This document shows, one piece after another, positions 6,948 through 12,897 of a stretch of DNA of 22,592 nucleotides. Within the stretch, counting starts at the first letter, position 1. Every line of letters begins with the position of its first letter. Origin of the DNA: JBBRHF01 sp038223055 (GTDB lineage Bacteria; Actinomycetota; Actinomycetes; JACCUZ01); NCBI GenBank assembly GCA_038223055.1, contig JBBRHF010000059.1, positions 1 to 22,592 on the forward strand. Direction: 5' to 3'. The notes under the pieces are model-generated. The model was not told the DNA's origin, ran no database searches, and worked only from the letters and a program-made list of their open reading frames with translations. The position numbers and the translations under genes are program-made.

Positions 6948-7021
6948 GGCGGAGTAGCTCAGCTTGGTAGAGCAAGCGGCTCATAATCGCTGTGTCGCCG
7001 GTTCAAGTCCGGCCTCCGCTA
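6948..7021 (+). tRNA. Elongator tRNA-Met (anticodon CAT)
   Basis: A 74-nt cloverleaf with anticodon loop CTCATAA, D-arm GCTCAGCTTGGTAGAGC and T-arm GCCGGTTCAAGTCCGGC. It lacks the three G-C pairs at the base of the anticodon stem that mark initiators, so it is an elongator. The first acceptor pair is a G-U wobble (GGCGGAG/CTCCGCT). No CCA is encoded. Confidence 0.94.
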
Positions 7022-7087
7022 CGACCGCACGTCAAGCACGAGACCGATGTTGCGCACGACCGAAGCAGACGACAGGAAGGCACCGCC

Positions 7088-7255
7088 GTGGCCGGCAAGA
7101 CGGATGTTCGCCCCAAGATCACCCTGGCGTGCACGGAGTGCAAGGAGCGCAACTACATCACCAAGAAGAACCGCCGCAACGACCCCGACCGGCTCGAGCT
7201 GAAGAAGTTCTGCCCGCGGGAGCGTCGCCACACCGTGCACCGCGAGACCCGCTAG
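7088..7255 (+). CDS. rpmG: 50S ribosomal protein L33
   Basis: A 55-residue protein with the typical core DVRPKITLACTECKERNYIT, KKNRRNDPDRLELKKF and ending HRETR. It starts at a GTG at 7088 with AGGAAGG placed 8 bp upstream. L33 is a small zinc-ribbon protein of the large subunit. The first CxxC (ACTEC) is present, but the second motif reads CPRE where zinc-binding relatives have CxxC, so one of the four expected Cys is a Glu. The position after tRNA-Met and before the paired dehydratases is the standard actinobacterial layout. Confidence 0.95.
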   Translation: MAGKTDVRPKITLACTECKERNYITKKNRRNDPDRLELKKFCPRERRHTVHRETR

Positions 7256-7323
7256 TTGCTCCGGGAGCCGGCGACTGGCGCGGCGCCCGGTCTCGTCCCA
7301 ATGCTGAGCGATACGGTTCTCTG

Positions 7324-7872
7324 GTGCTGAACCAAGGTCCCGTTCCCGCGTTCGTCCACGGCGCGGTCGAATACCTCGTGGGGGCGCTGTTCATCGTCGC
7401 CCCGTTCCTGTTCCCGTTCGACTCCAGCGCGGCCGTCGCCGCCTCCCTGGTGATCGGCCTGGCGATCCTCGCCTTCACGGCGATGTCGGACCTGCCGACC
7501 GCTCTGGTCAAGAACGTCGCCGTCGGGGTCCATGTGACGGCCGACGTCGTTCTGGCCGGCGTGCTGGTGGCGCTGCCATTCGTCCTGGGCTTCCGCCACG
7601 AGACTGCGCCGACCGCCCTCTTCATCGCCGTGGGCGTGCTGCACCTGCTGGTCACGATCGGCACCAGGTTCCGCCGCGCCGTCGATTCTGACGACCCGGA
7701 CGATCCGGATCGGCCCTTCGACCGCACCTCGCGCGGCGACGACACCGGCCGTGACACCGGCCGTGACACCGGCCGTGACACCGGCCGTGACACCGGCCGT
7801 GACACCGGCCGTGACACCGGCCGTGACACCGGCCGTGACACCGGCGACACCGGCGATGAGGCGGTGCTCTGA
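7324..7872 (+). CDS. SPW-repeat-like membrane protein with DTGR tail
   Basis: A 182-residue protein starting at a GTG at 7324; no ATG is available in frame after the rpmG stop. Four membrane segments span about residues 11-31, 36-55, 67-90 and 97-113. The two halves carry similar motifs (APFLFPF and LPFVLGF), the pattern of SPW-repeat proteins; that assignment is tentative and no function is known to me. After an acidic linker (DSDDPDDPDRP) comes a cytoplasmic-looking tail of eight perfect DTGR repeats (140-171) ending DTGDTGDEAVL. Its stop lies 1 bp before the ATG of the first MaoC-type gene, so the genes are co-transcribed and coupled. Confidence 0.75.
   Translation: MLNQGPVPAFVHGAVEYLVGALFIVAPFLFPFDSSAAVAASLVIGLAILAFTAMSDLPTALVKNVAVGVHVTADVVLAGVLVALPFVLGFRHETAPTALFIAVGVLHLLVTIGTRFRRAVDSDDPDDPDRPFDRTSRGDDTGRDTGRDTGRDTGRDTGRDTGRDTGRDTGRDTGDTGDEAVL
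7741..7854 (+). repeat. 12-bp tandem repeat, eight perfect copies
   Basis: GACACCGGCCGT is repeated eight times without a mismatch (7741-7836), followed by two copies of GACACCGGC (7837-7854). It encodes (DTGR)8 plus DTGDTG. All six frames stay open through it, so several overlapping open frames here are artefacts. Perfect identity implies recent expansion by slippage, and the copy number is likely to vary between strains. Confidence 0.97.
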
Positions 7873-7873
7873 C

Positions 7874-8323
7874 ATGGCGATCGACCCGACCTTTGCCGGT
7901 CGCACCTATCCGCCGACGGCGCCCTACGAAGTCGGGGTGGAGAAGATCCGCGAGTTCGCCGCCGCGATCGGTGACTCCAACCCTGCCTTTCACGATATCG
8001 AAGCTGCCCGGGCCATGGGTCTGCCTGACGTCGTGGCACCCCCGACCTTCCCGATCGTGCTGACCTTCGCGGCCTCCCGCCAGATCATCGAGGACCCCGC
8101 GCTGGGCATCGACTATGGTCGCGTGGTCCACGGCGATCAGCGGTTCGTCAGCCACCGCCCTATCCATGCCGGCGACGCCCTGACCACCACGGTCACGATC
8201 GACTCGATCAAGACGGTCGGCGGTCACGACATACTCACCAGTCGCGCCGAGATCATCAGCGTCGACGGCGAGCAGGTCGCCACTGCCTTCTCCACCCTCG
8301 TCGTCCGGGCGGCGGAGCAGTGA
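7874..8323 (+). CDS. MaoC-type dehydratase subunit (HadA-like)
   Basis: A 149-residue single hot-dog-fold protein. The N-terminal FAS1-like dehydratase pattern is visible: YEVGVEKIREFAAAIGDSNPAFHDIEAARAMG, then PPTFPIVL. The central part, DYGRVVHGDQRFVSHRPIHAGD, is the conserved substrate-loop strand. In mycobacteria the equivalent HadA pairs with HadB or HadC to form the (3R)-hydroxyacyl-ACP dehydratase of FAS-II; here it probably forms a heterodimer with the next protein for hydration or dehydration of an acyl thioester. Whether this host makes mycolic acids cannot be told, so I give no symbol. It overlaps the next gene by 4 bp. Confidence 0.88.
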   Translation: MAIDPTFAGRTYPPTAPYEVGVEKIREFAAAIGDSNPAFHDIEAARAMGLPDVVAPPTFPIVLTFAASRQIIEDPALGIDYGRVVHGDQRFVSHRPIHAGDALTTTVTIDSIKTVGGHDILTSRAEIISVDGEQVATAFSTLVVRAAEQ

Positions 8324-8748
8324 CCAACCTTCCTCGCTATGCCGACGTCCAGGTGGGCACGGTGCTGCCTGCGCAAACCTTCCCGGTCCGCCGGCTCGAC
8401 CTGCTCCGCTACGCCGGTGCGTCGGGCGACTTCAACGTCATCCACTGGAATGAGCGTGTCGCCAGGTCCGTCGGGCTGCCCGACGTGATCGCCCACGGCA
8501 TGCTCACCATGGCGCTGGCTGCCCGCGTGGTCACCGACTGGGTCGGCGACCCCGCCGCCGTGATCGACTACGGCGTGCGCTTCACCCGTCCGGTCCCGGT
8601 CCCCGACGACGGCACGGGCGCCCTCCTGGAGGTCAGCGCCACCATCGCCCAACTGCTCGGCGACCAGTTGGTGCGCGTCGACGTCGTGGCCACCTGCTCG
8701 GGCAAGACCGTCCTGGGGCGGGCTCGCGCCGTCGTCCGTCTCGGCTGA
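8320..8748 (+). CDS. MaoC-type hydratase subunit (HadB-like)
   Basis: A 142-residue hot-dog-fold protein starting at a GTG that overlaps the previous stop (GTGA). The catalytic hydratase-2 motif is clear: YAGASGDFNVIHWNE with the Asp37/His42 dyad, followed by GLPDVIAHGMLTMA. VIDYGVRFTRPVPV is the second conserved strand. By family knowledge this subunit carries the active site of the HadA/HadB-type heterodimer acting on acyl-ACP or acyl-CoA. The gene pair sits after rpmG, as in Streptomyces and mycobacteria; unlike mycobacteria there is no third hadC gene here, and murB follows after 17 bp. Confidence 0.9.
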   Translation: MTNLPRYADVQVGTVLPAQTFPVRRLDLLRYAGASGDFNVIHWNERVARSVGLPDVIAHGMLTMALAARVVTDWVGDPAAVIDYGVRFTRPVPVPDDGTGALLEVSATIAQLLGDQLVRVDVVATCSGKTVLGRARAVVRLG

Positions 8749-8765
8749 CCCGCGATTCTCCGGCC

Positions 8766-9851
8766 ATGACCGAGGCGACCGGCCCACTGCTGTCCGAACG
8801 CACCACGCTGCGCCTCGGCGGCCGGGCAGCGCGGTTCATCGTCGCAGCGGACGCCGGCGGCCTGGTCGATGCGGTCGTCGCGGCCGATGCCGGCGCCGAG
8901 CCCCTACTCGTGCTCGGCGGCGGCAGCAACCTCGTGGTTGCCGACCGCGGCTTCGACGGGTTGGTGGTGCAGATCGCCACCCGCGGCGTCGCCTTCGCCC
9001 GGCCGAATGGCACCCATGCCGCGCTCTCGACGGGGGGCAGCGGCGAGGATCGGGTGCTCGTCACTGCGCAGGCCGGCGAGACCTGGGACGACCTGGTCGC
9101 CGCGGTGGTTGCCGAGGGACTCGCCGGGGTCGAGGCCCTGTCAGGCATCCCCGGCCTGGTAGGTGCGACACCCCTCCAGAATGTCGGGGCCTACGGCCAG
9201 GACGTGGCCCAGACGATCGCCGCGGTCACGGTCCTTCACCGAGGCTCCAGCGAGGTCACCGTGATGAGCCCCGAGGAGTGCGGTTTCGCCTACCGGCGCA
9301 GCGTGTTCAAGGGCGCCGATCGCCACGTGGTGCTCTCGGTCTCCTTCCTGCTCCATCGCGCCACGAAGGCCGGGCCGGGGCAGTCCGCCGTCCGCTACGC
9401 CGAACTGGCCCGCACCCTCGGCCGAGCCGCGGGCGAGACCGCTCCGGTCGGTGAGATCCGGGCCGCGGTCCTGTCGTTGCGCCGGGCCAAGGGCATGGTG
9501 CTGGACGCCGTGGACCACGACACCTGGAGTGCCGGCTCGTTCTTCACCAACCCGATCCTCGCCGCCGAGCGGGCGGCCCGGCTACTGCCCGACGACGCTC
9601 CGCGCTGGCCGGAGCCGGACGGGCGGGTCAAGGTCTCGGCCGCCTGGCTGATCGAGCACTCTGGCTTCACCAAGGGCTACGGCGCGGGCCGGGTGCGTCT
9701 GTCCAGCAAGCACACCCTGGCCCTGACCAACCGCGGGTCCGCCACGACCGAGGACCTGCTGGCTCTCGCCCGGGAGATCCGCGACGGCGTGCTCACCCGG
9801 TTCGGTGTCTCGCTGGTGCCCGAGCCGGTCCTGGTCGGCTGCGCCCTGTAG
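8766..9851 (+). CDS. murB: UDP-N-acetylenolpyruvoylglucosamine reductase
   Basis: A 361-residue cytoplasmic flavoprotein that reduces UDP-GlcNAc-enolpyruvate to UDP-MurNAc with NADPH, the second committed step of peptidoglycan synthesis. The N-terminal NTTLRLGG-like start (ERTTLRLGGRA), LVLGGGSNLVV (48-58) and GIPGLVGATPLQNVGAYGQ (127-145) form the FAD-binding domain. FAYRRSVFKG (174-183) carries the conserved YRxS of type I enzymes, and SAGSFFTNP (255-263) contains the catalytic Ser at 258. The C-terminal VPEPVLVG carries the conserved Glu. The length fits actinobacterial MurB. It is the last gene of the rpmG-side block and converges with the deaminase gene, leaving 14 bp between stops. Confidence 0.97.
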   Translation: MTEATGPLLSERTTLRLGGRAARFIVAADAGGLVDAVVAADAGAEPLLVLGGGSNLVVADRGFDGLVVQIATRGVAFARPNGTHAALSTGGSGEDRVLVTAQAGETWDDLVAAVVAEGLAGVEALSGIPGLVGATPLQNVGAYGQDVAQTIAAVTVLHRGSSEVTVMSPEECGFAYRRSVFKGADRHVVLSVSFLLHRATKAGPGQSAVRYAELARTLGRAAGETAPVGEIRAAVLSLRRAKGMVLDAVDHDTWSAGSFFTNPILAAERAARLLPDDAPRWPEPDGRVKVSAAWLIEHSGFTKGYGAGRVRLSSKHTLALTNRGSATTEDLLALAREIRDGVLTRFGVSLVPEPVLVGCAL

Positions 9852-9865
9852 GTCCCCGAGGGCCG

Positions 9866-10906
9866 TCACGCGGGCGTCGCGAGCCACCCGTCGATCCCCC
9901 GCAGCAGGCTGGCCCGGCGGTCGGGCGGGGCGGCGCTGGCCCGCACCGAGCACCGGGCGAGCTCGGCCAGCGCGGCGTCGTCCATCCCGTGGACGTCGCG
10001 CGCCGCGGCGTACTGCTCGACCAATCGGGCGCCGAACAGCAACGGATCATCGGCGCCCAGCGCCACCGGCACACCCGCCGCCCGCAGCGCCCGCAGCGGC
10101 ACCTCGGCGAGGCTCCCGGCCACTCCCAGGCGCACGTTCGACACCGGGCAGACCTCCAGCGTGACCCCGGACGCGGCCACCCGCTCCAGCAGCGCCGGAT
10201 CCTCCACGACCCGGATCCCATGCCCGATCCGGTCGGCGTTCAGGGCGTCGAGGCAGGCCGCCACGCTCGCCGGGCCGGCGAGCTCGCCGCCGTGCGGGAC
10301 CGACAGCAGCCCGGCCCGGGCAGCGATCCCGAACGCCTTGGCGAAGTCCTCGGCCCGGCCGCGGCGTTCGTCGTTGGACAGCCCGAAGCCCACGACGCCC
10401 GCGCCGGCGTGCCGCGCGGCCAGCCGCGCCAGGGTCCGCGCGTCCAGCGGGTGCCGGGTGCGGTTGGCGGCCAGGACGACGCCCACCCCCACGCCGGTCG
10501 ATGCCTCCGCTTCGCGGGCGGCGTCCAGCACGATCTCGACGGCAGGGGTGAGACCACCCAGCCCAGGCGCGTATGACGTCGGGTCGACCTGGATCTCGAG
10601 CCAGCCCGATCCGTCGGCCCGATCGTCCTCGGCGGCCTCGCGCAGCAACCGTCGTACGTCGGTCTCGGTGCGCACCGCCGTCCGGGCGGCGTCGTAGAGG
10701 CGCTGGAACCGGAACCAGCCGCGCTCGTCGGTCGCCCGCAGCTCCGGAACCCCGCCAGAACGCAGCACGTCGGGCAGCCGCACGCCATGGGACGCGGCGA
10801 GCTCGAGCAAGGTCTCGCGGCGCAACGAGCCGGTGAAGTGCAGATGCAGATGGGCCTTCGGCAGCGCGGCAAGATCACGGCGACCGGGCGCAGCGGGTGG
10901 GGTCAG
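9866..10906 (-). CDS. add: Adenosine deaminase-like amidohydrolase, probable CTG start
   Basis: About 346 residues of the metal-dependent adenosine/AMP deaminase family, which converts adenosine to inosine in purine salvage. Visible motifs: LPKAHLHLHFTGSLR (metal-binding HxH, with FTG where classical enzymes have LDG), ERGWFRFQRLYD, SGWLEIQVDPTSY, VGFGLSNDERRG, PHGGEL (metal His and catalytic Glu), RIGHGIRV and GADDPLLFG (metal Asp). No ATG, GTG or TTG lies between the aminotransferase stop and the HxH motif. The frame is open well back into that gene, and the best fit to the family N-terminus is a CTG at 10906 that overlaps the aminotransferase stop as CTGA. The next usable codon, a TTG, would remove metal ligands. 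Expression is probably coupled to the aminotransferase. The FTG variant makes the exact substrate less certain. Confidence 0.85.
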   Translation of the reverse strand: MTPPAAPGRRDLAALPKAHLHLHFTGSLRRETLLELAASHGVRLPDVLRSGGVPELRATDERGWFRFQRLYDAARTAVRTETDVRRLLREAAEDDRADGSGWLEIQVDPTSYAPGLGGLTPAVEIVLDAAREAEASTGVGVGVVLAANRTRHPLDARTLARLAARHAGAGVVGFGLSNDERRGRAEDFAKAFGIAARAGLLSVPHGGELAGPASVAACLDALNADRIGHGIRVVEDPALLERVAASGVTLEVCPVSNVRLGVAGSLAEVPLRALRAAGVPVALGADDPLLFGARLVEQYAAARDVHGMDDAALAELARCSVRASAAPPDRRASLLRGIDGWLATPA

Positions 10907-12102
10907 CGGGCTTCGGCGATCAGCTTGTGCAACCGGGTGACGCCCTCGACCAGGTCCTCGTCGCTGAGCGCGTAGGACAGCCGGACGTAGCCCGGCGTGC
11001 CGAAGGCCTCGCCCGGCACCATCGCCACCTGGACCTCCTCGAGCACCAGCTGGCACAGCTCGTCGCTGGTTGCCGGCCGCCGCCCGCGCAGTTCCCGACC
11101 GAGCACGTCATTGACCGACGGGTAGGCGTAGAAGGCTCCCATCGGCTCGGGGCAGGTGACGCCGGGGATCTCCCGCAGCATGGCGACCATGAGGCGCCGA
11201 CGGCGGTCCAAGGCCACCCGCATGCCCGCAACGGCCGAGAGGTCTCCGCGCACCGCGGCCAGGGCCGCCGCCTGGCTGACGTTGGCCACGTTGGAGGTGG
11301 CATGGGACTGCATGTTTCCCGCGGCCTTGACGACGTCGGGCGGCCCGATCAGCCAGCCCACCCGCCAGCCGGTCATCGCGTAGGTCTTGGCGACACCGTT
11401 GACGACGACACACTTGTCGGCGAGCTCCGGGACCAGGGCCGGCATCGACGAGAACGCCGCGTCGTCGTAGACCAGGTGTTCGTAGATCTCGTCGGTCACG
11501 ACCCACAGCCCGCGTGACACGGCCCAGCGGCCGATCTCCTCGACCTGGGCGGGGGAGTAGACGGCGCCAGTGGGGTTGGACGGCGAGACGAACACCAGCA
11601 GCTTGGTGCGCGAGGTCACGGCCGCCTCGAGCTGTTCGACCGAGGCCAGGTAGCCGGTGTCCTCGGTGTGCACCTCCACCGGGACGCCGCCTGCCAGCCG
11701 GATGGACTCGGGGTAGGTCGTCCAGTAGGGGGCGGGCAGCAGCACCTCGTCGCCCGGGTCCAGCAGCGCGGCGAACGCCTCGTAGAGCGCCTGCTTGCCG
11801 CCGTTGGTCACCAGGACCTGTCCGGCGCTGACCTGGTAGCCCGTGTCCCGCGCGGTCTTGGCGGCGATGGCCTCCCGCAGTTCCGGGAGCCCGGCCGCGG
11901 GGGTGTAGTGGTGGAAGCGGGGGTCGCGGCACGCCGCCGCCGCCGCCTCGACGATGTAGTCGGGGGTGGGGAAGTCGGGCTCGCCGGCGCCGAAGCCGAT
12001 CACCGGGTGGCCGGCGGCCTTGAGTGCCTTGGCCTTGGCGTCGACGGCGAGCGTGGCGGACTCGTGGATGGCGGAAATGCGGTCGGAGACCCGGGCAGTC
12101 AT
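10903..12102 (-). CDS. Class I pyridoxal-phosphate aminotransferase (aspartate aminotransferase type)
   Basis: A 399-residue fold-type I aminotransferase of the aspartate aminotransferase I-gamma type. Visible landmarks: GFGAGEPDFPTP, HHYTPAAGLPELREAIA, VTNGGKQALYEAF, SPSNPTGAVY (Asn176 region), VTDEIYEHLVYDD (Asp204, Tyr207), the PLP-binding Lys239 in GVAKTYAMTGWRVGW, and YVRLSYALS with the carboxylate-binding Arg near the end. Such enzymes transfer amino groups between aspartate and 2-oxoglutarate; some also act on other substrates. The ATG at 12102 has no strong ribosome site. The gene is divergent from tRNA-Trp and overlaps the deaminase gene downstream. The same neighbour pair occurs beside secE in Streptomyces. 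Confidence 0.93.
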   Translation of the reverse strand: MTARVSDRISAIHESATLAVDAKAKALKAAGHPVIGFGAGEPDFPTPDYIVEAAAAACRDPRFHHYTPAAGLPELREAIAAKTARDTGYQVSAGQVLVTNGGKQALYEAFAALLDPGDEVLLPAPYWTTYPESIRLAGGVPVEVHTEDTGYLASVEQLEAAVTSRTKLLVFVSPSNPTGAVYSPAQVEEIGRWAVSRGLWVVTDEIYEHLVYDDAAFSSMPALVPELADKCVVVNGVAKTYAMTGWRVGWLIGPPDVVKAAGNMQSHATSNVANVSQAAALAAVRGDLSAVAGMRVALDRRRRLMVAMLREIPGVTCPEPMGAFYAYPSVNDVLGRELRGRRPATSDELCQLVLEEVQVAMVPGEAFGTPGYVRLSYALSDEDLVEGVTRLHKLIAEAR

Positions 12103-12192
12103 GCCAGCATCGTCCCAGAGGTGCCCGCCGGCCCGCCACAGGATCGACCTGCCCGTCCGCCACCTGAGCGCCAGGGCTTGGTTCGCCGCCGT

Positions 12193-12230
12193 GGGTTCGG
12201 AGCGGCTGGGTTCGGAGCGGCTGGGTTCGA
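12193..12230 (+). repeat. 15-bp tandem repeat upstream of tRNA-Trp
   Basis: GGGTTCGGAGCGGCT is repeated perfectly at 12193-12207 and 12208-12222, with a partial third copy (GGGTTCGA, to 12230). It lies in the 265-bp non-coding gap between the aminotransferase and tRNA-Trp. The GGGTTCGA core resembles a tRNA T-loop, but no cloverleaf can be drawn here. Confidence 0.85.
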
Positions 12231-12247
12231 GTGCCTGGTGCGACTCA

Positions 12248-12270
12248 GCGATTGGGTTCGACTCAATCGC
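12248..12270 (+). promoter_or_regulatory. Inverted repeat overlapping the tRNA-Trp -35 region
   Basis: GCGATTG (12248-12254) and CAATCGC (12264-12270) are perfect 7-bp arms around a 9-bp spacer, GGTTCGACT; as RNA the stem could reach 9 bp. The spacer contains the candidate -35, so a dimeric repressor bound here would block RNA polymerase. No regulator is identified. Confidence 0.45.
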
Positions 12271-12286
12271 GTTCGCCGCGTAGACT
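12257..12286 (+). promoter_or_regulatory. Candidate promoter for tRNA-Trp (and secE-nusG read-through)
   Basis: TTCGAC (12257-12262), 18 bp, then TAGACT (12281-12286), a good actinobacterial sigma-70 match. The predicted start is near 12293, about 75 bp before the tRNA. No terminator is seen between the tRNA and secE, so secE-nusG may share this transcript. Confidence 0.5.
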
Positions 12287-12367
12287 CCTGTGCTTGGTGG
12301 CCTCTTGCCCCTGCGTCAGCGCGCCCCGGACCGGGTGGGCGGGAGCCAGGACGAGTCGGCCCGCCGA

Positions 12368-12440
12368 AGGGTCGTAGCTCAATTGGTAGAGTCCCGGTCT
12401 CCAAAACCGGTGGTTGGGGGTTCGAGTCCCTCCGGCCCTG
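12368..12440 (+). tRNA. tRNA-Trp (anticodon CCA)
   Basis: A 73-nt cloverleaf: acceptor AGGGTCG/CGGCCCT, D-arm AGCTCAATTGGTAGAGT, anticodon stem CCGGT/ACCGG with loop CTCCAAA, and T-arm GGGGGTTCGAGTCCC T. No CCA is encoded. tRNA-Trp directly before secE is the standard actinobacterial arrangement. Confidence 0.96.
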
Positions 12441-12507
12441 CGAGACGAGGCCTCCTACCCGGGGGTCTCGGCACCACGGTCAGCCGCGCGTTCCGCGAGG
12501 GTGACCG

Positions 12508-12589
12508 AAGCAGCACAGGACCAAAGGCAGCACAGAACCAAAGGCAGCACAGAACCAAGGGCAGCACAGACGGAAGCAGCACCGAACAA
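12508..12589 (+). repeat. 17-bp tandem repeat in the secE leader
   Basis: The unit AGGCAGCACAGAACCAA occurs twice perfectly (12525-12541, 12542-12558), flanked by diverged copies at 12508-12524 and 12559-12575 and a partial copy to 12589, nearly five in all. It fills much of the gap between tRNA-Trp and secE. The unit is not a multiple of three, consistent with non-coding DNA, and is much more A-rich than the surroundings. Confidence 0.93.
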
Positions 12590-12609
12590 GTGAGGACGGG
12601 TGAGCAGCC

Positions 12610-12855
12610 ATGGCGGAGACACGCGGCACCACCGCGGCTCCCGACGGCGGGCGCGCGGCCAAGAAGCCGTTACCCGCGCGGATCTCCCTGTTCTACCGCC
12701 AGGTGATCGCCGAGTTGCGCAAGGTCATCTGGCCCACGCGTAAGGAGCTGGTGACCTACACAACGGTGGTGATCGCCTTCGTCATAGTGGTCATCCTCTA
12801 CGTCACGGTGCTCGACTACGGCTTCGGCAAGGCCGTGCTCGGCGTCTTCGGCTGA
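12610..12855 (+). CDS. secE: Preprotein translocase subunit SecE
   Basis: An 81-residue single-pass inner-membrane protein that stabilises SecY in the Sec translocon. The cytoplasmic amphipathic helix with the SecE signature, FYRQVIAELRKVIWPTRKEL (about 28-47), is followed by a single membrane segment, TTVVIAFVIVVILYVTVLDY (about 51-70). Length and structure fit the short actinobacterial SecE. Start at the ATG at 12610; the preceding GGACGGGTGAG is only a modest ribosome site. It is 42 bp upstream of nusG and is co-transcribed with it. Confidence 0.97.
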   Translation: MAETRGTTAAPDGGRAAKKPLPARISLFYRQVIAELRKVIWPTRKELVTYTTVVIAFVIVVILYVTVLDYGFGKAVLGVFG

Positions 12856-12897
12856 ACTCATGCCGGATGAGCCAGGATCAGCGAAGCGATCAGCCTG

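Noticed and set aside
7741..7854. Possible CRISPR array
   Set aside because: The 12-bp units are directly abutting with no spacers and encode an in-frame protein tail.
12193..12270. Degenerate tRNA gene suggested by GGGTTCGA words
   Set aside because: Only T-arm-like pieces occur; no acceptor, D-arm or anticodon arm can be drawn around them.
12508..12589. Possible CRISPR-like or iteron array
   Set aside because: The 17-bp units are contiguous, without spacers, and there are no replication genes nearby. A simple tandem repeat in a leader explains it.
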